A stretch of 46,351 nucleotides of DNA from Purshia tridentata (lineage: Eukaryota; Streptophyta; Magnoliopsida; Rosales; Rosaceae), in NCBI GenBank assembly GCA_003254885.1, contig QANT01007603.1, positions 1-46,351 of the forward strand. The letters are read 5' to 3'. The notes under the pieces were generated by a model. The model ran no database searches. It saw only the letters and a list, made by a program, of their open reading frames with translations, and was not told where the DNA came from. Of this stretch, positions 1-10,607 are shown in pieces. Both the position numbers and the translations under genes were made by a program. Numbering within the stretch: position 1 is the stretch's first letter; each line of letters starts with the position of its first letter.

Positions 1-1984
1 GGTCTGAGATACCAATTTTGTGTAATTGTGATTTTAATTTTTAGGGTTTGAGTTTTATCTGAAAATTTTGGAAATTTTTAAGGGAAGCTTCCAAAATTTC
101 GTCCCCTCCCAAAAACGAAATTTAACACTGTGGTAGCAATGCACGATTGTGAGCAGCCTTATTATAGGGTCGGAGTCCCTTACGGCTTGGTTGATAGGGA
201 TGATGATTTAATTAAGGTTTGTATGGAGTGTTCCGTTATTATTTATAAAGTTTTCAAGTGATTACTTTTTAAGTAGATTTTGGATAAATAATGAAGATTT
301 ATTCTTCAGTAGGATTTGATGTAGTTGTGGATGACAATCATTTAATAAAGTTGTTATTTCAATTTTCACTTATATATAATTACGATTAATTATATTTGAT
401 ATTAAATAATAAATATAACTCAAAAGCAGCTGCAATAAACCGATCATATATGGTTGATGACTTTGTAATATTAATAGCATTGGCTTTGTAAAACACTATC
501 AAAGATAAAACACGCTTAAAAACTGAAGGGGCATCTTAAACCTTCACCAAGTCTTGCTTGATTTTTAATCTGAAATTTATAGGCCACGAACTTTCCAATT
601 GCAATCACTGAATTGAAGTCATGGTTGAATTTTTATGTAATTTATAATCTAGGTTTGGAAATCTGATGCTCAATGAATTGCCAAATATTATAAGTTTAAG
701 AAAGATTATATTTTGCAAGAAATTCTGTGCATGGTAATCAAATTATTTGTCATTGATGTGAGTCAGGAGTCTAATACTTTTGATTTACCTGATTAATTTT
801 TGCTTTCTTTTTCGGTCCTTAAAAACACAAAGTCACAATGGGAATATATGGAAGCTTCAATCGCTGAGGTCATTTTCTCTTAAACAGATCGATTCCTCTA
901 ATCTTTTGAAATTGAGCCTTTTTTGGAGTTCATAGAAGGTTGGTGGTAACTGGTATATATGCGAGTGGTGGTATGAAATATTAGAAGGTTTCTTTTTAAA
1001 GGTAGGTGTCTTTCTTCATTTTTCCATGGGGGATAGTAGTATTTTTTGGCTGGCTTTGTTCTATTATAAGGTTCTGTTTTGCCCTAGATGTTTTTTCAAT
1101 GTTTTACATTTCACTAGGAAATATTTTATATATATAATAGAAACACTATATATATATCACCATATACTTGTGTGTAGGCAAGTGGCTACTGCAATGATGT
1201 AAGGTTTGGTTAAAAGCTTTGATTCATTAGCTAGTGGGATCGATGCATGTTTTTAACTATAACTGTATATATATGGTGTGGTGTGGTGTGGTATGGGTAG
1301 TAGCAATTGATCGATCAATTCGTTTCCACTTGTTGTCTTATCAATTAAGATTTAAGACTCATCTCCAATGTTAATTGAGAAGCCTTTGGTGTTTGTGTGT
1401 GTGGAAATTATCACTTTGGTGTCTTCCTTCTTTGGTTTATGATTAAAGTACTTTAAAGTGGTAGTTTTATATGTGTTTCTTACATGCATATATGGTTTTC
1501 TTTACATCTCCTGTGTTACTTGCTAATAGTGTTTTAATTTTATGGTCTAAGGTCTAGGGATGTTTTTCTTCATATATAGAGCTATATATATAAACCACAG
1601 CCTGTACAAAGCACCATTGCTTAATTGATACTAGACTTTTGCTATGCACTAATGCATATGTAAATAAAACTTTTTAATTATAAAATTTATTAATTATTTA
1701 ATATTATTTATTTTTTAGCTAATTATTTTTAAAAAATTTGAAAACTTTAACTGTTCTCCCCACTCTCTCCACCTAATAAGGCAGTGGAGTGTTTTTATTT
1801 TTATGTTTTATTTTTTTTAATGACTTAATTTTACATTTGTGTCTTTAGTTTTATTAAGTTAGTTTAATATAACTCTTTAATATAATAAAAGGTTGTTTGA
1901 ACAAATAAAGAATTGGTGAAGCCTGTAACACCAAATTACTCTATTGGCTTTATAATAGTAAAGATTAGTTAAAATAAATATGAA
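1..1984. other. AT-rich intergenic DNA, no recognised gene
   Basis: AT-rich sequence with short TA and GT runs. The only open stretch I noted is on the + strand at 82-260. It ends in a stop, and its last part after the Met at 139 is about 40 codons long. I recognise nothing in it. A final exon of a gene entering from the left cannot be excluded. Confidence 0.5.
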
Positions 1985-2485
1985 CTTAATTGTATATAAG
2001 CTAGAACACAAGAGGATCATTCACTTACATCAACCAAGTTATCCTTTGTATGAACAATCTCCCTATACTCTCCAAAAGTCAAAGTCTTCCCCATTAATTT
2101 AAGAATCTCATGGAGTTTTTTAATTAAGATGAACCCACTTGGCCGGGTTGCTGATTATAATTCCCTATAGATCATATCCATATAAGTATAATGATTAAAA
2201 TTTAACTTCCGAAATCATATGTATATTGAAACTGAGTTTTTTGGTTAATCCAAATTAACTAATATTCACCATATATTCATCCAATGGTGCATCATACATT
2301 CATACTCATATGATGTAGTAATGTACGGGCCTCCTGCTGTATGACCAAATTTTGTTTCACTATGGTACTGCGTGCAACAAGGAAAATATATACTGTTATA
2401 AATAATTGTGATATAAAACTATATAAAAGGTATATTAATGGATATGAATTATCAAACTAATTACTACATAATAGTTCTGCAAGGA
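1985..2485 (-). pseudogene. Decayed partial copy of beta-galactosidase exons 8-10
   Basis: On the minus strand this stretch matches the neighbouring beta-galactosidase from the end of exon 8 through exon 10, introns included. Recognisable parts are the end of exon 8 (LQNYY, about 2462-2482), the exon 9 equivalent with GGTNFG-like and DAPLDEY sequence (about 2270-2385), and the exon 10 equivalent with the PKW and KLHEIL region (about 2035-2150). Even the intron just after exon 10 is shared, in the 'gaacacaaga' stretch near 2005 and 5630. Small insertions break the frame inside the exon 10 copy, an in-frame stop follows, and the exon 8 donor is altered. It is a non-functional duplicate about 0.65 kb past the stop codon of the full gene. 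It may be the remnant of a second tandem gene. Confidence 0.8.
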
Positions 2486-3125
2486 CATAAGATTCATAGA
2501 AATATTAGAAAGTAATGAAAGAATTGAAAGAAAAGCAGAGAAAGAGAGGAGAGAATGAAGAAAAGATTACACTGTATTTACTCGATTAAAAGATATGTAC
2601 TGCATACTAAGTGCATGTGCATGCACTAGTTATTATTATATATGCAGGCACAAGTAATCCATATTTGCTTATCCCATTTGATGGAAACTACTGAACTTAC
2701 TGTAAAAGAAAAACATATCATAAACCATCGCTTCCACCACCCTCTCCGCCCCTTTTTTTCATTGTACAGTGGCGCCAAGGTCTCTAGCCTCTATTAGGCT
2801 AGTTGATTATAATATTGATAGAGAAATTTAGGATAAATTGTTTGTATAAATGTGATTCGCACGTACTCATACTGATACTTTGTATTTCTGCACCCTTTTT
2901 GGAATTCGACAATTGGTTGTCAATTATTGGTTGAGATAATCTCATCTCATGCAATAAGATCGATCTTATTCCGAAAGTCACTCATTTTGATTTCCAACCC
3001 TTTTTTACATCTGTTTTTCTTCAATTATTATCAGAGTACACTTTTGATCCCTGTACTGAAAAAAAACAACTAACGACTAACAAATCTTAGCATTCAACTC
3101 CAACCCCTACAGTCCACTTGGGCAG
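2486..3125. other. Spacer between beta-galactosidase and its relic
   Basis: AT-rich with a purine-rich stretch at about 2515-2565. On the minus strand this is the 3' flank of the beta-galactosidase and should hold its 3' UTR and polyadenylation site. No other coding signal is visible. Confidence 0.4.
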
Positions 3126-6100
3126 CTAGTTTATTTGTTGTGAATGTCTTTGATAATCCAAATCACATTCCACTTCAACTGCTAGTTGATTCGCTGTAAA
3201 AGTCTTTCCTAATCGAAGGTATGCTTGAATACAACCACTGTTACCAAGAGTCGATTCACCGATATCGATCGAACATTGCTCTTTACCAACACATTTCTGA
3301 CATTTAAAATAAATCAAATTAATATATACTCAGTTTGAAGTGTCATATATTATATAGTAAACGAGAAGTACTAATAAATAGTATTCATTTTATCTTATTA
3401 TATTACCTGTTCCACCAATGAGAAAGCCTTGGATGATTCGCATATTCCTTTTTGAAAAGCTCCACAAGCACCAGTAGGCAGACCAAAACTAGCAAACTTA
3501 ATCCGATTTATGACTCTTCCTCCTTGGCATGATAACTCCAACACATTACCTTCATATGCATTTCCACATACTGTTCCAACGGTGACTGTCTGGATTTGAA
3601 CACTCTGAGGATTGCCTCCAAACTGTTCAAGCAAAATCAACACATTATCTCCATCGTCGTCATGGAGGAAAGATCGAGGAATATGGTACCTGAAATGTCA
3701 AACAAAAATGAAAAAAATTGATTCAATATTCAATAACAAAGATATATTAAAAATTGTTCAACATAATTAACATATATTTGATACCATCTTTGTGTGGAAT
3801 TTCCACAATTAGTTAGACACTTGTTCGGGTTGTATTCTCCTTGGTAGTCACAAGTTGGAGAACAACCCCTTTTGTCTGCTAGGTAGCTTGGCCAATACCT
3901 TCCAATGTTGTTGCCATTAACCCAAGCTTGGCCCTTGCTCAAACCAATCAAATCCACCACCACTGGGTCTGTTCCCATTGGAGTTTTGAAGCTTGTCTAA
4001 AAGTACATGAATTAATTTATATTAGCCAAAGTGACTGGTAAGGTAATTAACTTGTTAAATATATGATAAGAGAATTAATTGTACCTTATACCAAGTAAAA
4101 GGTTGTTGAGTTGGAAGATTAATAGTTTCCCACTTAAAACGTTTTGAGGAATCAACTCCATAAAGTTTCTTAGTTTCACCTTCCAATCCAATCTTGTAGA
4201 TCCATGGATTTATGCTCAAGTTTTTTGATACACTACCATTGGTACCAGAAATAATTTGAACCCCAGTAACTCCCATGGGGAAATTGTCAAAGGGGATAGT
4301 GTCAAATTCTGTATTCTAAAAGAGAAAGAAATCAAGAGGACCAAAATGTTAGAATTCAGATAGCTAGATATGTATAAATAATATGTATGACAAATGCTTA
4401 TTTTGGTTTGTAATTATTCTAATAAGTATTAATTTGAAGCTTATTTATTCCATTCCAATCAATTCAAGAACAAGAGAAAGATCGAAATAATGCGTCGTCC
4501 CACTATTTCGATTGAAATTAATATATACTCATAAATGATATATTTGTAAAAATAGTACTCTCTGTTGCTTATTTCGATAATCCTTGATTAATATATAATT
4601 AAGAAAGCTATATTTAGTATTCTTACAATAAATGGAAGTCCAACAGTGGCAGTGCACAAAGCTATATCATTCTTCCCTTTATGTAAGCTGATCTTTGTCT
4701 CAAAGGTGAAGTTACTAAAAGTCCAATGATTTAGAACATGTTGAGACCCTGCCATTAAAGTTATTACAAGGTTTAATAGAATGAAAAAAAAAAAAAAACT
4801 AAAATTTATATTCAAATAAATAATACCGTTGTATTTTTCATTTACAAATGCGTGAATTACATGCCCTGCTACATCGACTCGAAGAGTAACCCATTCAGAT
4901 ACATTGTGATGAATCCTAAAAATAAATACAAAATGTTAAAAGAATAATGAGAATAAAAAATATAATTAGAAAAAATAAAATGAAGAAATTAAGTATATAT
5001 TTTATATATAGATGAGTAGCATATATATACCTGGTGAGGTACCACAAGTAATCAGTGGTGTCATTTGTTACAGATTTTTGCTCCAACAATTTGGTATTAG
5101 TCAAAACAGTACCCTTAACTGTACCATTTTTTTCAATTTTCACAATCTCCTCTTGTCTCCAATACCATTTCAACTCATGAGGTTCATCCTCATTATCATT
5201 CTGAATTGCCTTCTTCACCATTATGGTGGTCGGAGCATTAACCTGCGCAACGTTGACAAAATAAATAATTCATGTTTAGAGTGGCATAAATAAATTAAAC
5301 TAGAAATATTGTTTTCGATCTATCAGATTGTAAGTATGTGAATTTAAAATATTAACTTATCAAATTAAAGAATCATAAAAACAGACCTTTGCAGTGTTGT
5401 AAACTTCAGTTTTGCAATCATCAAGAATAGTGACAGACCAACCAGGTATACTGTAATTTTTGTTTTCAAAGTTGATAGTGGTTGTAGTCGATTGCGAATT
5501 GCTAAAGAAGCATACACGTTTTCCTTTATAACTATAAACCACCGACTGCATTTTACAAAGAACAATTGCTTAATTTATTAATATTAGGTAATATATAGAT
5601 AAAAATATCAAGTTAAAAGTGTTGAAGCTGGAACACAAGAATATCATCCACTTACATCGACCAAATCATAATAAATCTGCCTATAATCTCCATAAGTCAT
5701 AGTCTTCTCCATTGATATAAGAATCTCATGGAGTTTTTTGAGATGACCCCACTTGGGTTGATTATAGTTCCCTATAGTCGTATACATAATAAATGTAATA
5801 CTTAAAATGTAATTACAAAAACAATATATAAAATGAAACTGAGTTTAATTAATATATATTAATTCAAATTAGCTAATACTCACCATATTCATCCAATGGT
5901 GCATCATAATCATATGATGTGGTTATATATTCACCTCCGTTACGACCAAAATTTGTTCCACCATGGTACTGCAACAAGGAATATTAATAGCAGTGTTAAA
6001 ATGTTCAAACTAAAAGAAAAAATGGAATGAATTATCACACACTAATTACCATATAATAGTTTTGCAAGGTTCCCTTATATTGGAAGAAACGTGCAACCGA

Positions 6101-6636
6101 AAAAGCAAGTTCTTCAGCAGTTCTGTGTGGATTTGTAGAGCCCCACGCCTTAAACCTAATTTTAGATTTAGTGTTTTTTTTTTTTTTTTTTACTAAGAAA
6201 CTAAATAAAAAAGAAAAATAATAAGTGAAATTGACAAACAAACCAGCCACTCCAATTTTCACTCCACATTTTGGGCATAGAGGTCTTGGGCGTCCACCAG
6301 TCACAATAAAAGCCATTGCACGTCGGGATCTGCAAAAAATAAATTTACATAAAAAATTTAGTACATTTTAATTAGTATATATAATTATATATATATACAT
6401 GAACCCATGAAACTGAAAGTTTGATTTCTCATAAAAAACAAAAACCCCTTTAAAATGAAATGTTACCATAGGCTTTGGGGCATTGACTTGGCTACACATA
6501 ATCCAAGGCACACCAATATTAAGACTTTCAGCAAATTGAGCACACCATTGTAAATAGTTTTTCCCACCTTCCCCGAATAGCCTCATAACCATCTCATACT
6601 CGTTCTCGATCTATACAAAGCTCATACTAATTATTA

Positions 6637-6713
<77 letters not shown>

Positions 6714-7794
6714 AATGTAAACAATAATAGTTAAAGTTTGCAAATTAATTAACCTGAGCAAGAATAATAGGCCCTCCTTGTATGGCAAATAACTTATTTT
6801 CCTTCATCAGGTTCACTATCAAGGTAGTAAAGGTAGCCATCTCATTCTAAATATGAAAAATTGGAAATTGTTAGGTGTGTAATAAAGATAAGGATATGTA
6901 ACCCAAAAAACCTCAATTGATGAATGTGAATGTCTTCACACTAAGATTTCTCGTACCTCAAAGACTTTGTTGTCTGTTCTAACCTTAATGCCCGGCATAT
7001 TATGCAACCAGACGGGAAGTCCTCTATAAATCCAAGTTTAGAATAACTTTTAGCAAACACCATGTAAAATAAAACTTACAATTTTACCCATGATTTGAAA
7101 ATGTTCATAATTTTTAAACAATTTTGAAATGTAATTTAAAATAAAGTGGTTGGAAAAATAGCACTCTTATATAATAAAACTCAAATAATTTGTTTTACCC
7201 ATAGTTCCATTCTGCACAAACATAAGGTCCAATACGAAGAATAGCATAGAGTCCTTCATTTTGGATGGTTCTAATAAATCTCACCAGATCATTTCTTCCT
7301 GAGAAATCATACTAAGAAAAATGGAACATAAACAGTGATTCAACACTTCAGTTGTTTAGATAGTAATTAAAAATAAGTCTCAAATAATTAGAAAGAAATT
7401 AAAAAAATTAAACCTGACGGCGTTCAGGCTCATGTGCATTCCAAAAAACATAAGTCTCAATAGCGTTGAGACCTCCTTCTTTTGCTTTTTTAACCAAACC
7501 TTCCCACATCTACATACAAAAAAAACCTCCTTTTATCATTTTAGAACATAATTTTTTTTTTTTATATATATGAAAACAATAATGAAAAAAAAAAACAAAA
7601 AACATACTTCAGGAGTACTTCGTGGATAATGAATTGAACCAGAAAGTATGATTCTTCGTTCTCCATTAATTATCAAAGCTCGTGAGTCATAAGAAACTTG
7701 AATTGGTTCAGAAAATAAAGAAACGAATTAAAAGAGCAAAACTTAGAACAAAAAGTTTGGTGAAACAAACAGAAAAACAACACATTTTTTTCAT
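3126..7794 (-). CDS. Beta-galactosidase, GH35 with C-terminal lectin domain; frameshift in exon 1
   Basis: Plant cell-wall beta-galactosidases remove terminal galactose from wall polysaccharides in the apoplast. Eighteen exons fit: 7608-7794, 7414-7509, 7199-7311, 6957-7023, 6754-6846, 6467-6610, 6244-6329, 6050-6155, 5884-5968, 5656-5771, 5387-5545, 5031-5242, 4827-4915, 4627-4748, 4085-4315, 3785-3996, 3407-3689, 3126-3296. All introns are GT-AG and all phases agree. The GH35 core shows [21 protein letters not shown], the acid/base Glu in ILAQ-IENEYE (split by an intron) and the nucleophile Glu in [10 protein letters not shown] Cys-rich SUEL-type galactose-binding domain forms the last 110 or so residues, as in the AtBGAL7/15 type. 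The hydrophobic signal peptide starting MKKMCCF at 7794 is in a different frame from the mature enzyme. Summed exons are 2572 nt, one base over a multiple of three; the extra base sits in or near a T4 run at about 7711-7716. Without it the protein would be about 856 residues. This is a recent pseudogene, a null allele or a sequence error. Confidence 0.9.
6643..6709. repeat. (TA)n microsatellite in a beta-galactosidase intron
   Basis: A nearly pure TA run of about 67 bases inside the intron between the exons at 6754-6846 and 6467-6610. It is likely length-variable between individuals and prone to assembly error. Confidence 0.95.
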
Positions 7795-7865
7795 TCTTTT
7801 CAAACTAGATGCAATCTAGAAATGGTAAACTCTGAGGGATGGGATACTTTGGCAATCAAGCAAAC

Positions 7866-7873
7866 TATTTATA
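7866..7873 (-). promoter_or_regulatory. Probable TATA box of the beta-galactosidase
   Basis: TATAAATA on the minus strand, about 72 bases upstream of the first ATG at 7794. That leaves room for a short leader of about 40 bases, a normal plant geometry. It supports the choice of this ATG even though the frame downstream is broken. Confidence 0.55.
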
Positions 7874-10607
7874 ATAGTATGGAGATATGAATATGTAACA
7901 TTGTTGTTGGTAGTAATATCAATTTAAAATTTGAAAATTAAAAGATACTTAATTATCCTATTTTATTTTATTTTTTATTTGAACTTGACAACTTATTTGT
8001 GTTTCATACAATTAAGGCCTATTTTTATTATAATATACTACACTATAACAAGCTTAAGTTTGTTTGGCATGATTCCTTAAATTAGGGACTTCAAATCTTC
8101 ACTCAAAGATTGGTAAAAAGAAAGAGAGAACATTAATCCTTTAAATTTGTTAAGGATAATAGAAATATGTGATCATTCAAGAAAGCTCTCTCTTACAGTT
8201 TCTGGGGGCAGGAATGATATATAGGATACTGGGTTACTAAGTTTTATGGATCACTCAATTAATGTGATGGGCTATGGCCACTAATTTTGTTGGGCCACTC
8301 CTATATATGGAGTTGAGCAGCTATGAACGAATATGACTATATGAGAGAGGTTGTCAAGCATCCCTTAAGTAGCCATTTTGGATACCATTGTAAACAGTTT
8401 GTGAAATGATATTTGCATTTTAGCTTTATTAGCTAATTAATTAGTAGGACGATGGAGGAACATTTTGGTAAGCTCATGACTGTTCTTACATTTTGGTCTG
8501 TCTTGCATATGATGTCACGCTCTTCACGGACCATCATACATGTCCTACAATAAGGTCTTTGAGACTCAAGTACTCCTCTATTTTTAGCATCATTTCAACG
8601 GTATAGTGCTGTGTATTTCTTTGACTATTTAATTTATCTTTTTGGCTTTTTTAGGAGTTTTACTATTTAATTTATCAATAATATATCTTGTAATCTACCA
8701 AATAGAATATTAAGCTTATCTTCATTTTATCAATAACTTAAAGATAACTATCATCTAAAACTAGAGAATTAATTTTTAAAATAACTCTATCATATAAATA
8801 TGACTATGACAAAAACAAATACTTTATTTCTATAAACTCGCTTTAAAAAAAAATTGTTTTGACACTACTAAAAACACTTTTTCCTATACATGATCAAAAG
8901 CCATTTGAAAAAGACGACAATGGAATAAATTGGAAAGAGAATAAAAATTATAAAATAAAGGAATAAATTAGACGTATACATGTGTTCAGCCCGTTGCAGA
9001 AGTAAATGAGAGGTGGCATTCACGAGGGCCCAACACTATAGAACAACAAAAAGACCTAATTACCCTTCACTTGGGAGCTAGCCAGTTTTCCTTCTCGCTC
9101 TGCCCCTGTTCATTATCCATAACTAAGTAAACGACACCAAATGCGGGCAGCTTTGGCCGTCGTCTAACAAAAATCATGCACAACAGACAACAAATTAATT
9201 AGGGTCGTTTCTTTTTTTCTCACTAATATACAAAAGCTTACGTGTGATTCATGCGGGTGGCTTTGGCCTTTGCCTTTGGGAACCAGCACCTGTTTGACTT
9301 GGCATGGTGTGATTGGCTACGTGACGAATGAGATGCAACCAAAAAGTACGTCAAAGGTCGCTGTTGCTGCAAATAATGTTAGAAAAACTAAAGGGCCAAC
9401 TTGATCAGAGGGCCTCTCTCTGCCTTTTTTTCTTTTTCTTTTTATTTTAATTAGTTTGCTTAAGCAATTAGAAACGCATTTTGTTTTTGTTTTTGTCACA
9501 CTTCAGATGAACGTTAAAGTGGCATGGAGATAGTAACTTCACCAAGTCCCATAGGCCATACGGGCTAGGGCATTGTATATATATATTTCCTTCCTTGGAT
9601 AATAATATACGTTTAGATTTTAGAGGTGAGTAAGAATTAATGTGTAATTAGAAGATATTATAATCCTAATTTATTTTATAGGGGAATATATGTGTGATAC
9701 AATCTCTAATTAAATCAAAGGTGGACAAGGTTGCCAATTTTTATTTTTGTTCAGTTAGGGTTAAGAGAGAACCGAAGAGAAAGCAAAAGAGAGAAGAAAA
9801 GAGAGAGAACTCCGATGATGAGTGGGTGTCGGTAGGGGTGGGGACGGTCGTGTAATGGCCAAGAGGGTGGCGGTGGCCGGTGGGATGGGGTGGGGTTGGC
9901 TGAGGTGCGGGGATTGAAGGTTCAAGTTTTTTTCTTTAATATTTTTGGAAAAAAGATTAGTTATATGAAATAGGAATAAATTAGGAATGGCTGTTACTAA
10001 AAAGAAATATTGTGAGAATAAAAAAGTAGTTGAAAAAGAGCTGGTAGTAAATGTCTATATTCTCCCTCAATTTTTGTCTCTGTCTTTCACTTATAATTTA
10101 GACACTTCGATCTGTTGCATGGTTACTCGATCCATCTGCATATTCATTATTTTTCCTCGCATTTATTATCACTCCAATTATCCATTATTATCACTCAATT
10201 TATGTGTGTGTCTCGAGGGGTGCATCAAACGGCGAGTGTAAGTGGCAATGAGAAGGTGGAAATTAATAAAGCCATCGGTGGTAGGGGGGTGCATAGAAGT
10301 ATCCTAGGATATACCATATATGATAAGATCGAAGGGTAAAATGGGAAAAGTGAAAAGTTGCATGAGGAACTCGGAAATAGTGGGCAAAGCGAGAGGACAT
10401 TTGGCGTGAGGGTGCATCCATTTATTACCAAATGTCGTCCTTCCCAAACTCAACTCAACCCAACCAAACCCACACCTCAACACACTCCCACTTTTGACAA
10501 ACAAACAAAGTAGCTACTGAATCAGATGCTCAGCAACACCACCTTCATAAACACACTGTTTGGGAAAAATTCCCTCAGAGCTCTAGTACTAGTACTACTA
10601 GCTAGAC
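7874..10607. other. Intergenic region between beta-galactosidase and exostosin gene
   Basis: No gene is recognised. It holds a dispersed repeat copy (8531-8710), an 18-base direct repeat pair (9141-9158 and 9251-9268), and a G-rich, GA-rich patch at about 9765-9915 that stands out from the AT-rich surroundings. The last few hundred bases must contain the promoter of the exostosin gene. Open frames at 9987-10504 show no family resemblance. Confidence 0.4.
8531..8710 (+). repeat. Dispersed repeat, copy 1
   Basis: The 35 bases at 8531-8565 recur with a few changes at 14515-14549, and similarity continues weakly downstream through a CATCATTT motif and an AT-rich tail. The two copies flank the exostosin gene in the same orientation. 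They are probably fragments of an unidentified transposon family; outer limits are approximate. Confidence 0.6.
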
